Assembly (NCBI GenBank): GCA_050186335.1
Contig: JBFWYO010000058.1
Span: 1 to 32,245 of the forward strand
Reading direction: 5' to 3'
Length of the DNA: 32,245 bases
From: JBFWYO01 sp050186335
GTDB lineage: Bacteria > Pseudomonadota > Alphaproteobacteria > Bin65
Notes under the pieces: generated by a model
Databases searched by the model: none
Seen by the model: the letters and a program-made list of their open reading frames with translations, nothing else
What the model was told of the DNA's origin: nothing
Program-made: the position numbers and the translations under genes
Shown here: positions 17,204 to 27,519 of the stretch, piece after piece
Numbering within the stretch: the stretch's first letter is position 1
Layout of the letters: every line of letters begins with the position of its first letter

Positions 17204-18211
17204 ATGCTGGTGAGCGTGGGCTATCCGACCGGAATGGAAGGGCTGATCTATCCGATCCCGTTCTCGGGCGCGGCCGATCTTCTGAAGGTAGCGCTGGCCG
17301 CCGAGCGCCTCGGCTACCACTCGGTCTGGGGCAACGATCACATGACGACCCAGAACTACGTGCGCAAGGAATACAAGACGCCGCCGCGCTTCTGGGAGCC
17401 GCTGACGACTTTCGCTTTTCTGGCCGGCCACACGACGAAACTGAAATTCGGCACCGGTCTGCTGGTGCTGCCGATGCGCCGCGACATCGTGGTCACGGCG
17501 AAACAAATCGCCACCGTCGATCAATTGAGCGGCGGCCGGCTGGAGATCGGCATCGGCGTCGGCGCCTATCGCGAGGAATTCGATGCGCTGCAGCCCGGCG
17601 TGAAGGCGCATCGCGGCGATATGGTCGAGGAGGGCATTCAGGCCCTGCGCAAACTGTTCACCGAGAAGGTCTCCAGCTTCGACGGCAAATACTACCAGTT
17701 CAAGGACGTCGAATTCGCGCCCAAGCCGCTGCAGGCGCGCCTGCCGCTGCTGATCGGCGGCAACAATGTGAATGCCATCCGGCGCGCGGCGCTCTTTGGC
17801 GACGGCTGGATCCCGGCCGGGCTGCACGTCGACAAGATCCGCGAGGGGGTCAACCAGCTGCGCGAACTGGCCGTGGCGAACCAGCGCGATCCGGCCGATC
17901 TGCAGGTCGCCCCGCAATTCATCTGCCACATCGGCAAGAAGCACGACGAAGCCGTGGCCCGTTTCCGGCAAAGCCAGCTGCATACGCATCTGGTGTCGCT
18001 CGCCTCATCCACGCTCAAGGAGCAGGGCAAGCACAGCCACGAGGAAATCAATCTGATCGGCGAGCCGGCCGAGATCATCGCCAAGGTCCAGGCCGCGAAG
18101 GCGGCGGGGGCCACGCATCTGCTGGGCATCCTGTTCGCCGCCAACAGCGTCGGCGAATTGATCGATCAGATGCAGATGTTTGCCGAAACCGTCGTACCGC
18201 ACATCCGATAA
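17204..18211 (+). CDS. Luciferase-like (LLM class) flavin-dependent oxidoreductase, second copy
   Basis: A 335-residue TIM-barrel flavin enzyme of the same superfamily as the 12307 gene but a different branch. AERLGYHSVWGNDHM and the SGGRLEIGIGVGAYREEFDALQ segment are typical of the F420-type LLM subfamily. LKFGTGLLVLPMRRDIVVTAKQ and PLLIGGNNVNAIRRAA are further family marks. A GGGAG-like site lies shortly before the start. Having two unlike LLM enzymes around hyuAB suggests two oxidation or reduction steps on one compound or on two related ones. The true cofactor (FMN or F420) is uncertain. Confidence 0.88.
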   Translation: MLVSVGYPTGMEGLIYPIPFSGAADLLKVALAAERLGYHSVWGNDHMTTQNYVRKEYKTPPRFWEPLTTFAFLAGHTTKLKFGTGLLVLPMRRDIVVTAKQIATVDQLSGGRLEIGIGVGAYREEFDALQPGVKAHRGDMVEEGIQALRKLFTEKVSSFDGKYYQFKDVEFAPKPLQARLPLLIGGNNVNAIRRAALFGDGWIPAGLHVDKIREGVNQLRELAVANQRDPADLQVAPQFICHIGKKHDEAVARFRQSQLHTHLVSLASSTLKEQGKHSHEEINLIGEPAEIIAKVQAAKAAGATHLLGILFAANSVGELIDQMQMFAETVVPHIR

Positions 18212-18234
18212 CAACTGTCGCCGCCGCATTTCCC

Positions 18235-19518
18235 ATGCCGCATGCACCGCAAGCGAAGATCTCGAACTGGCACCGCAATTCGGCCTCGCTTGCCATTGCG
18301 CAGCAATCGATGGGCGATCGCAACCTGCAGTTCGCATTGTATCCGCCGTTGACTGCCGGCTGCCCGATCACCAGCAGCGCCGAAGCCCAGTTCCCGCTCG
18401 AAATCGCCTATCGCTACGAGCGCGTCGATCCGCGCCTGTTCGATCAACCGCCGTTGCCGGGGCTGGATCGCTGGGCGCCGCTGCTGCCGCCGCTGTTACC
18501 CGGCCTGTCGCTCGGCGAAGGCGGCACGGCGCTGGTCGAATCGCCGCACATGGCGGCGTGGGCGAACTTGAAAACCGAGCTTTACGTCAAGGACGAAAGC
18601 GCCAATCCGACCTGGAGTCACAAGGATCGGCTCAATTTATGCACGATCAGTGCCGCGGTCGCTTCGGGCGCGCCGGGCGTCGCCGTGGCGTCGTCCGGCA
18701 ATCACGGCGCGTCCGCGGCGGCATATGCGGCGCGTGCCGGCATCAAGTGCATCGTCGTGGCAAGCCATGGTGTGGCGCCGGCCATGCGCCAGTTCGTCGC
18801 CGCCTACGGCGCGGCCCTCGTCACCGTGCCGATGGAGGCGCGCTGGCCGGTCCTGCGCGAACTGGTCAAGCGCACCGGGTTCCAGCCGGTCAGCAACCTG
18901 ACGCATTTCCACACCGGCCATCCGTTCGGTCCCGAAGGCTATAAGACCATCGCCTACGAATTGTTTCTCGGCCTCGGCCGGCGCGTGCCGGGATCGGTCA
19001 TCGTGCCGACCGGCGCCGGGGAATTGCTGTACGGCGTCTGGAAGGGCTTCAAGGAGCTGCGTCTGCTCGGGCTGAGCAATCGCACGCCGCGCATCTACTC
19101 GGCCGAGCCGGAGGCGCGCGGGCCGCTCGCGCGCGCCTTGGCGGCCGGCAAGAAGATGATCGAAGTCGATGCCAAGCCGAGCCTGGCCAGCAGCGTCATG
19201 GTGACGGTCAGTTCGTACCGCGGGGTCGCGGCGATCGACGAAAGCAACGGCCGCGCGCTGATCGCCGACGACGACGAAATGATCGCCGCGCGCGATGTGC
19301 TGGCGCGCGACGGGCAGTGGCAGGAACTGTCGGGCGCGATCGGCCTTGCCGCTTTGCGCCGCGCCGTGCGCAACGGCATGGAATTCGAAGGGCCGGTCGT
19401 CGCCATTCTCACCTCGTCGGGCATGAAGGACGTGCAGAACCGCCCGGAAGCGGAGATGCAGGGCAGCGGCGTCGACTTCGCGGAAATCGAGCGGCAGCTC
19501 GCGCAGGCCGGGATTTGA
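18235..19518 (+). CDS. Fold-type II PLP-dependent enzyme, threonine-synthase-like
   Basis: A 427-residue enzyme resembling threonine synthase. The PLP lysine is Lys130 in NPTWSHKDRLN, where threonine synthases usually have SFKDR. SSGNHG (153-158) binds the cofactor face, and PTGAGELLYG is the phosphate-binding loop, with GAGE in place of the commoner GxGG. The first 100 residues, with a single Cys43, lack the paired cysteines seen in some bacterial threonine synthases. Family members do beta- or gamma-elimination or replacement on amino acids. Its place just before serine dehydratase suggests a lyase or synthase in the same catabolic route. A second possible start is at 18310. The true reaction is unknown. 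Confidence 0.8.
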   Translation: MPHAPQAKISNWHRNSASLAIAQQSMGDRNLQFALYPPLTAGCPITSSAEAQFPLEIAYRYERVDPRLFDQPPLPGLDRWAPLLPPLLPGLSLGEGGTALVESPHMAAWANLKTELYVKDESANPTWSHKDRLNLCTISAAVASGAPGVAVASSGNHGASAAAYAARAGIKCIVVASHGVAPAMRQFVAAYGAALVTVPMEARWPVLRELVKRTGFQPVSNLTHFHTGHPFGPEGYKTIAYELFLGLGRRVPGSVIVPTGAGELLYGVWKGFKELRLLGLSNRTPRIYSAEPEARGPLARALAAGKKMIEVDAKPSLASSVMVTVSSYRGVAAIDESNGRALIADDDEMIAARDVLARDGQWQELSGAIGLAALRRAVRNGMEFEGPVVAILTSSGMKDVQNRPEAEMQGSGVDFAEIERQLAQAGI

Positions 19519-19550
19519 CTGCGCGACACAACAGCGTGTTGGACCGGTAG

Positions 19551-20915
<1,365 letters not shown>

Positions 20916-20942
20916 CGCGGCGACGAAATCCGCCCGCCCGGC

Positions 20943-20972
20943 CTGTCATACCGATTTCGTTTGTCCTATACT
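20943..20972 (+). promoter_or_regulatory. Possible promoter of the LysR gene
   Basis: CTGTCA, an 18-bp spacer and TATACT (20967-20972) give a reasonable sigma-70-like match. Transcription would begin only about 13 nt before the ATG at 20992. A weak -35 makes this tentative. Confidence 0.35.
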
Positions 20973-20991
20973 CCAGCCATTCGGATTAGAC

Positions 20992-21960
20992 ATGCAGCTG
21001 CGGGACTTCATGAACTTCCGCCAGATCGAAGCGTTCCGCGCCGTCATGTTGACGGGGTCGATGACCGAAGCGGCAACCACGCTCGGTACGTCCCAGCCGC
21101 GCATCAGCCGGCTGGTCGCGCAGCTGGAATCCGCTTCGGGCTTCCGGCTGTTCGTGCGCGGCGCCGGCCGGCTGCAGCCGACCGCCGAGGCGGTGGCGTT
21201 CTACCGCGAAGTCGAGCGCGTGTTTTCCGGCCTCAGCAGCCTGGCGCAGACCGCCAAGAACATCAAATCCTTCGGCACCGGCCATATCCGCATCGCCTGC
21301 CTGCCGGCGCTGGCGTTCGGTTTCCTGCCGCGCGTCATCAAACGATTCACCGCCAAGCACAAGGACATCAACATCACGCTGCAGGCGCGCAGCTCGTCGA
21401 CCGTGATGGAGTGGACCGCGTCCCAGCAGTGCGATATCGGCCTGGCCGCGCGCGGGCCGGAAACCAAGGGCGTCGACGCGGAACCGTTCGTTGCGATGCC
21501 CGGTGTCTGCGTGCTGCCGCCGAATCATAAGCTGAGCGCGCTCGACGTCCTGACGCCGGAGCATCTGCGCGGCGAGCAGTTCATCTCATTGGGCCTGATC
21601 GACGTCACCCGCACGAAGATCGACAAGGTGTTCGAGGATGCCGGCGTCGAGCGTATCCGCAAGCTGGAAACCCAGTATGCCGCCACCGTCTGCGCCTGCG
21701 TCATCGAGGGGCTCGGGGTTTCGATCGTCAATCCGTTCGTGGCCCTGGATTTCGTCAGCCGGGGCATCGTCGTACGCCGCTTCAAGCCGGATATCATGAT
21801 CGAGAAGATGTTGCTGTTCCCCAGCAACAAGCCGCGCAGCCGGCTGACCGATGCTTTCATCGCCAGCCTCAAGCAAGTACGCGACGAGGAACTGGCCGCG
21901 CACGAAATCCTGCACACCAGGCCGCACGCGCCGGCGCCAGCCAAGCGTCGGGCGAAATAG
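20992..21960 (+). CDS. LysR-type transcriptional regulator
   Basis: A 322-residue DNA-binding regulator. The winged helix-turn-helix spans about residues 7-65 (FRQIEAFRAVMLTGSMTEAA, then TSQPRISRLVAQLE). A periplasmic-binding-like effector domain follows, with GHIRIACLPALAFGFLPRVIK and VCACVIEGLGVSIVNPF. The basic tail (APAPAKRRAK) is unusual but short. It is downstream of sdaA and may control that block or the CoA-transferase, but the usual LysR arrangement, divergent from its target, is absent. An alternative start at 21010 would drop 6 residues. Confidence 0.9.
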   Translation: MQLRDFMNFRQIEAFRAVMLTGSMTEAATTLGTSQPRISRLVAQLESASGFRLFVRGAGRLQPTAEAVAFYREVERVFSGLSSLAQTAKNIKSFGTGHIRIACLPALAFGFLPRVIKRFTAKHKDINITLQARSSSTVMEWTASQQCDIGLAARGPETKGVDAEPFVAMPGVCVLPPNHKLSALDVLTPEHLRGEQFISLGLIDVTRTKIDKVFEDAGVERIRKLETQYAATVCACVIEGLGVSIVNPFVALDFVSRGIVVRRFKPDIMIEKMLLFPSNKPRSRLTDAFIASLKQVRDEELAAHEILHTRPHAPAPAKRRAK

Positions 21961-21979
21961 GCCGCCCGCAGGATTCGCG

Positions 21980-22010
21980 TTGCGCCCGGCGTCGGCAATG
22001 ACGCTATCAT
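21980..22010 (+). promoter_or_regulatory. Possible promoter of the CoA-transferase gene
   Basis: TTGCGC, a 19-bp spacer and TATCAT (22005-22010). If real, transcription starts a few bases after the ATG at 22009, so translation must begin at 22039. The long spacer keeps confidence low. Confidence 0.3.
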
Positions 22011-22038
22011 GCGCCGCAAGGTTTCCAGCGGGGTCGGC

Positions 22039-23253
22039 ATGGCGCAAGGCGCATTGAATTCAATCACGGTGCTCGATCTGTCGCGCGGCCTGGCCGGGCC
22101 ATTCTGCGCGCAGATCATGGCCGATCACGGCGCCAACGTGATCAAGATCGAAGAACCGTCCGGCGATCAGGCGCGCGAGTTGGGCCCGTTCATGGCCGAC
22201 GATCAATTGCGTGCGTTCGGCGGTTATTTCCAAAGCGTGAATCGCAATAAACGGGCGATTGTGCTCGATCTCAAGCAGGCAGGCGCGCGCGCGGCGCTCG
22301 AGCGGCTGGTCGCCAAGGCCGACGTGCTGTTGGAGAATTACCGCGCCGGGGTCATGGAGAAATTCGGCCTCGGCTATGAAGCGCTGGCGAAGATAAACCC
22401 CAAACTGGTTTACGCCGCGATCCGCGGTTACGGCGATCCGCGCAGCGGCGAAAGCCCGTATGCCGATTGGCCGGCGTTCGATGTCACGGCGCAGGCCGCC
22501 GGCGGCTTCATCGGCATCACCGGACCCGATGCGGAGCATCCGTCGCGCGCCGGCCCCAGCATCGGCGATATGGTGCCCGGCCTGTTCGCCGGCTTCGGCA
22601 TTCTGTCGGCCGTGCTGGAAGCGCGGATCAGCGGACGCGGGCAGTTTCTCGACGTCTCCATGTACGACGCGATCGTGGCGCTCTGCGAGCGCGCGATCTA
22701 TCGCTACACCTATACGGGGCACGTATCGCAGCCCGAAGGCAACAATCATCCGCTGCTGCGTCCGTTCGGCGTCTTTCCGGCCAAAGACGGCGCGGTCAGC
22801 ATCGCCGGCGGGCAGGGCCGGCTGTGGCGCGAACTCTGCGCGTTGATGGACCAGCCCGCATTGGCCGACGATCCGCGCTTTGCCAAACTGGAAGACCGCT
22901 TGAAGAACTCCGATGCTCTGTCGGCCGCGATCGGCGCCTGGTCGCGGCAGTTCACCAAGCGCGAACTGGCGGCCAAGCTCGGCGGCAAAATCCCGTTTGC
23001 GCCGGTGAACTCGGCCAAGGATATCGTCGAAGACCCGCATATCGAGGCCCGCGGCATGATGGCGACCGTCGAACATCCGGGCAGCGCCCAGCCCGCGCGC
23101 ATCGTCGCCACGCCGATCCACCTGTCGCGCACGCCGGGCAGCGTGCGCAACCGAGCCCCGAAGCTTGGCGAGCACACGAAGGAAGTGCTGGGTCAGTTCG
23201 GCTTTTCCGACGCGGAGATCGCGGCATTGCTGTCGAGCGGCGCAGCGCGTTAG
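22039..23253 (+). CDS. Class III CoA-transferase (CaiB/BaiF/formyl-CoA transferase family)
   Basis: Moves CoA between carboxylic acids. The 404-residue protein opens with ITVLDLSRGLAGPFCAQIMADHGANVIKIEEP, the family pattern for CoA binding, quoted here in part as VLDLSRGLAGPF. NRNKRAIVLDLK and VLLENYRAGVMEKFGLGYE follow. The aspartate in QFLDVSMYDAIVAL is at the catalytic position. PFAPVNSAKDIVEDPHIEARGM near the C-terminus is also typical. I prefer the ATG at 22039 (AGCGGGG 5 nt upstream) to the one at 22009, which overlaps a possible -10 box. It may activate a dicarboxylic or hydroxy acid from the neighbouring pathway. The acid is unknown. Confidence 0.9.
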   Translation: MAQGALNSITVLDLSRGLAGPFCAQIMADHGANVIKIEEPSGDQARELGPFMADDQLRAFGGYFQSVNRNKRAIVLDLKQAGARAALERLVAKADVLLENYRAGVMEKFGLGYEALAKINPKLVYAAIRGYGDPRSGESPYADWPAFDVTAQAAGGFIGITGPDAEHPSRAGPSIGDMVPGLFAGFGILSAVLEARISGRGQFLDVSMYDAIVALCERAIYRYTYTGHVSQPEGNNHPLLRPFGVFPAKDGAVSIAGGQGRLWRELCALMDQPALADDPRFAKLEDRLKNSDALSAAIGAWSRQFTKRELAAKLGGKIPFAPVNSAKDIVEDPHIEARGMMATVEHPGSAQPARIVATPIHLSRTPGSVRNRAPKLGEHTKEVLGQFGFSDAEIAALLSSGAAR

Positions 23254-23263
23254 GCGAGCGCAT

Positions 23264-23304
23264 AAAAAAACAGCCGCCTGTTCGAGGCGGCCGTTTTCTC
23301 TTTT
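23264..23304. terminator. Bidirectional intrinsic terminator
   Basis: GCCGCC-TGTTCGA-GGCGGC (23273-23291) is followed on the plus strand by CGTTTTCTCTTTT. On the minus strand it is followed by a run of seven T (the A-run at 23264-23270). It serves both the rightward CoA-transferase gene and the leftward helicase gene, which converge here. Confidence 0.85.
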
Positions 23305-23325
23305 AGCTCATCGCGAAGCTGAAGT

Positions 23326-24999
<1,674 letters not shown>

Positions 25000-25008
25000 T
25001 TTAAGGAG

Positions 25009-25014
25009 TCCTTT
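25009..25014 (-). promoter_or_regulatory. Ribosome binding site supporting the TTG start of rhlE
   Basis: AAAGGA on the minus strand lies 9 nt before TTG. It is the left arm of AAGGA-C-TCCTT, an inverted repeat with too small a loop to fold on itself. Confidence 0.5.
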
Positions 25015-25195
25015 GTTTGGGGCCGCGCCCAAAATGATCGACGTGCGGTCAAAAAGGGATGCCACGGGGATAACCCCAGGGCGCACAACGGCTTTTCGTT
25101 TGATGAGATCGGTGACCGGGCTACCGGCTTATCACGGGCGCGTATATCGCTCGCGCTATCGAAACACCGAATATGTTCTAGGCGATATGGCGGGG

Positions 25196-25224
25196 TATAT
25201 GGTCTCAAGGTCGCGGCAAGTCAA
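25196..25224 (-). promoter_or_regulatory. Possible promoter of rhlE with a long 5' leader
   Basis: On the minus strand TTGACT (25219-25224), a 17-bp spacer and CATATA (25196-25201). The dyad GGTTA-T-TAACC (25225-25235) abuts the -35. If used, it gives a leader of nearly 190 nt before the TTG at 24999. Long leaders are common on cold-shock helicase genes. The interval 25000-25293 has no gene. Confidence 0.4.
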
Positions 25225-25293
25225 GGTTATTAACCGCACACCCTGTGCGCACCCCGGGGTGGAAGCGCGCCAAAGGCGCAGATTTGCTGGGTT

Positions 25294-25641
25294 TCAGCGC
25301 CCGCGCGGCTTGTCCTCCGGGTCTTCGGCGTGCAGCCGATGCAGCAAGTGGTGGACCCACGGCGCCACGATAACCGCCGCGGCTCCAAGGAAGATCAGCC
25401 CGCTGAATAACGCGTAGAACGAAGCGAACAGCTTGGCGCCGTCGTTCTTGAGGTGGCTGACCGGCCCCATGCCGCCCAAGATCATCGATGCATCGACCAA
25501 TGCGTCGATCCAAGGCAGCGCGTTGAAATAGCGGTAGCCAAGGACGCCTACGCCCAAGGCCATGCATATAAGTCCGCCTGCAAACATCGCGTTGCGTAAA
25601 TATTTCCGCTTTCTGATGGGGTGGATCAGCCGTTGCGCCAT
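25294..25641 (-). CDS. Small uncharacterised integral membrane protein
   Basis: A 115-residue protein with a basic N-terminus (HPIRKRKYLRNA), then three hydrophobic segments at about residues 18-36, 45-58 and 70-93, and a charged C-terminus (AEDPEDKPRGR). The stretch ALVDASMILGGMGPV followed by KLFASFYALFSGLIF has the look of a conserved small membrane-protein family of unknown function. It is leftward and upstream of rhlE. The hairpin CGCACA-GGG-TGTGCG just after its stop has no T-tract, so some read-through into rhlE is possible. I cannot assign a function. Confidence 0.75.
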   Translation of the reverse strand: MAQRLIHPIRKRKYLRNAMFAGGLICMALGVGVLGYRYFNALPWIDALVDASMILGGMGPVSHLKNDGAKLFASFYALFSGLIFLGAAAVIVAPWVHHLLHRLHAEDPEDKPRGR

Positions 25642-25796
25642 CGCGCGAGATTACTGCGTTTGCGCGGCGCGAACAGCTGGATAGAAACACGCCGTGGCCG
25701 GCCGCGCCCCGAACAAACCATTGCCTCGGCGTCGATCGCATGGCGGCCTTGCCAGGCCCGGCGCGACGATGCGCACCAATCGACGCGGCTTGCCCG

Positions 25797-25802
25797 TATA
25801 GT
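25797..25802 (+). promoter_or_regulatory. Possible -10 box upstream of the MFS gene
   Basis: TATAGT matches the -10 consensus at five of six places, but no good -35 lies 16-18 bp upstream. The leader would be about 30 nt to the ATG at 25837. The rest of 25642-25836, between divergent genes, shows nothing else. Confidence 0.25.
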
Positions 25803-25836
25803 GAATGAACGTTCCCGCCACAGAGTCGCCCGCCCA

Positions 25837-27378
25837 ATGTCCCAGGCGCAACCAACGCCCCAGTTCACGCATGCCGAGCGGCTCAGCATCATCACCGGCG
25901 TGATGATCGCGATGTTTCTGGCGGCGCTCGATCAGACCATTGTCGCCACCGCGCTGCCGAAGATCGCCGGCGACCTGGGCGGGGTCGAGCACATGTCGTG
26001 GACCGTCACGGCCTATCTGCTGGCCGCGACGGCATCGACTCTTTTGTACGGCAAGCTGGGCGATCTTTATGGACGCCGGGCGCTGCTCTCGGTCGCGATC
26101 GTCATCTTTCTGATCGCTTCGATCGGCTGCGCGCTGGCGAGCACAATGTACGAGTTGGTCGCCGCGCGCGCTTTGCAGGGCCTCGGCGGCGGCGGGCTGA
26201 TCACGCTGGCCCAGGCGACCATCGGCGAAGTCGTCCCGCCGCGCGAGCGCGGACGCTACCAAGGCTATATCAGCGCCGTCTGGGCGACGGCCAGCGTCGC
26301 CGGCCCGGTTTTGGGCGGCGTGTTCGCCGATCATCTGTCGTGGCGCTGGGTGTTCTGGATCAACCTGCCGATCGGCGTCGTCGCTTTCATCACCTGCCGC
26401 TATGCGCTGCGACGGTTGAAGCACACGCGCAAGACCGCCGTCATCGACTATGGCGGCGCGGCGCTGATGGTGCCGGGCGTCGTTGCGCTGCTCCTGGTGA
26501 CGACATGGGCCGGCGGCGAATACGCCTGGACGTCGCCGCAAATCGTCGGTCTGGCCGCGATCGCGACGATCTTGCTGCTCGCCTTCGTCCTGCACGAACG
26601 GCGCACGCCCGAGCCGCTGCTGCCGCTGCGCCTGTTCCGCAATCCGATCGTCGCCATCGGCACGTCGACCGCCTTCATTATCGGCATGGCGTTTATGGGC
26701 GCGATCGTGTTTTTGCCGCTGTTCCTGCAGCTGGCGCGCGGCGTCAGCGCGTCGAGCAGCGGCCTGTTGCTGATTCCGTTCACGCTGGGCACCGTCACCG
26801 GCGCCATCGTCTCCGGCCAGACCATGATGCGCACCGGGCGATACAAATTTCTGCCCCGCATCGGCCTGCCGGTGGCGTTGGCCGGTTTCGTGCTGATGGC
26901 GTGGATCGGCGGCGCGGTTTCGCCGTACGGCGTAGCCGGCCTGGCGGTCATGATCAGCATCGGCATCGGGATGTGCTTCCCGGTCCTGCTGGTGTCGATT
27001 CAAAACTCCTCGGCGCGACAGGATCTCGGCACCGCCACCTCGGCGCTCTCGTTCTTTCGCTCTATGGGCGGCTCGTTCGGCGTCGCGGTGCTGGGCACGA
27101 TCCTGGCCGCGGCACTCGCGCGCCACGTGGCGGAATCCGGCAAGGCCCTGAGCCCGGAGGCGATTCGCACGCTGCTGCATAGCGGGCCGGGCGCGCTCAC
27201 GCAGCTCAGCCCGACGACGCAGATCGCGCTGACGCAGGCGGCGGGAGAGATCTTCACGACCATATTCATGGTCTGCGCCGGACTCGTATTGCTGGCGCTG
27301 TGTACGGTTTTCTTTCTCAAGGAAATGCCGCTGCGCAGCGGCGCGCGCCCGGCCGAAGCGGTCGGGGATCCGACCTGA
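25837..27378 (+). CDS. MFS drug:H+ antiporter, DHA2 (EmrB/QacA) type
   Basis: Inner-membrane exporter of 513 residues with about 14 hydrophobic segments. The N-terminal motif FLAALDQTIVATALPKIAGD is diagnostic of the DHA2 group. GKLGDLYGRRALL is the MFS motif A, and GPVLGGVFADHLSWRWVFWI is motif C with the following loop. The C-terminus has GTATSALSFFRSMGGSFGVA, also typical. No membrane-fusion partner gene is next to it, so it may act alone. The ATG at 25837 is chosen because it starts just before the first span. An in-frame GTG at 25801 overlaps a possible -10 box. Confidence 0.92.
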   Translation: MSQAQPTPQFTHAERLSIITGVMIAMFLAALDQTIVATALPKIAGDLGGVEHMSWTVTAYLLAATASTLLYGKLGDLYGRRALLSVAIVIFLIASIGCALASTMYELVAARALQGLGGGGLITLAQATIGEVVPPRERGRYQGYISAVWATASVAGPVLGGVFADHLSWRWVFWINLPIGVVAFITCRYALRRLKHTRKTAVIDYGGAALMVPGVVALLLVTTWAGGEYAWTSPQIVGLAAIATILLLAFVLHERRTPEPLLPLRLFRNPIVAIGTSTAFIIGMAFMGAIVFLPLFLQLARGVSASSSGLLLIPFTLGTVTGAIVSGQTMMRTGRYKFLPRIGLPVALAGFVLMAWIGGAVSPYGVAGLAVMISIGIGMCFPVLLVSIQNSSARQDLGTATSALSFFRSMGGSFGVAVLGTILAAALARHVAESGKALSPEAIRTLLHSGPGALTQLSPTTQIALTQAAGEIFTTIFMVCAGLVLLALCTVFFLKEMPLRSGARPAEAVGDPT

Positions 27379-27422
27379 TTCGTACCGTTCCCGGCGCTTT
27401 TTCAGTTCGCGCGAAATTCGAA

Positions 27423-27452
27423 TTGACCGCATGACGATGTCATGACAATAAT
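27423..27452 (+). promoter_or_regulatory. Promoter of the TRAP operon
   Basis: TTGACC (27423-27428), an 18-bp spacer and AATAAT (27447-27452) form a good sigma-70-like promoter, with a leader of about 60 nt to the ATG at 27520. The region is AT-rich, in contrast to its surroundings. TTGACC is preceded by CGAAATTCGAATTG, a degenerate relative of the dyad in elements A to E, but the upstream box is missing. Confidence 0.6.
27430..27444 (+). promoter_or_regulatory. Operator-like dyad CATGAC-GAT-GTCATG
   Basis: A perfect 6-bp inverted repeat with a 3-bp centre lies between the -35 and -10 boxes of the TRAP promoter. That is a classic repressor position. A dimeric regulator bound here would block RNA polymerase. 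The TetR-type gene at 32137 is one candidate. Confidence 0.6.
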
Positions 27453-27477
27453 TAAAACAGTTGTTTGAATTGATTGT
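27445..27477 (+). promoter_or_regulatory. Second, larger AT-rich dyad over the -10 and start region
   Basis: ACAATAATTAAAACA and the complement of TGTTTGAATTGATTGT pair with one mismatch and one single-base gap around a central GT, inner core AACA-GT-TGTT. It overlaps the -10 and likely transcription start. It could be a second operator or a 5' mRNA hairpin. Confidence 0.5.
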
Positions 27478-27507
27478 ATGAAAAGTGGCGAAACAGCCAC
27501 GCACAAC

Positions 27508-27513
27508 GGGAGG
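27508..27513 (+). promoter_or_regulatory. Ribosome binding site deciding the DctP start
   Basis: GGGAGG lies 6 nt before the ATG at 27520. The upstream in-frame ATG at 27478 sits at the edge of the dyad and has no such site. Confidence 0.75.
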
Positions 27514-27519
27514 ACTAGG

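Noticed and set aside
15362..17989. An 875-codon leftward open frame opposite hyuB and the second luciferase-like gene
   Set aside because: Same composition artefact; the plus-strand genes have full family motifs.
20955..20985. A sixth copy of the shared element before the LysR gene
   Set aside because: It shares CGTTTGTCC with copy B, but lacks the dyad, the TTGACC and the upstream box at the right spacing.
25236..25270. Terminator after the small membrane protein gene
   Set aside because: The short CGCACA/TGTGCG stem lacks a T-tract on the minus strand, so it was not listed as a terminator.
27360..27375. Hairpin GGTCGG-GGAT-CCGACC as terminator of the MFS gene
   Set aside because: It lies within the last codons and has no T-tract directly after it; a T-run appears only about 20 bp later.
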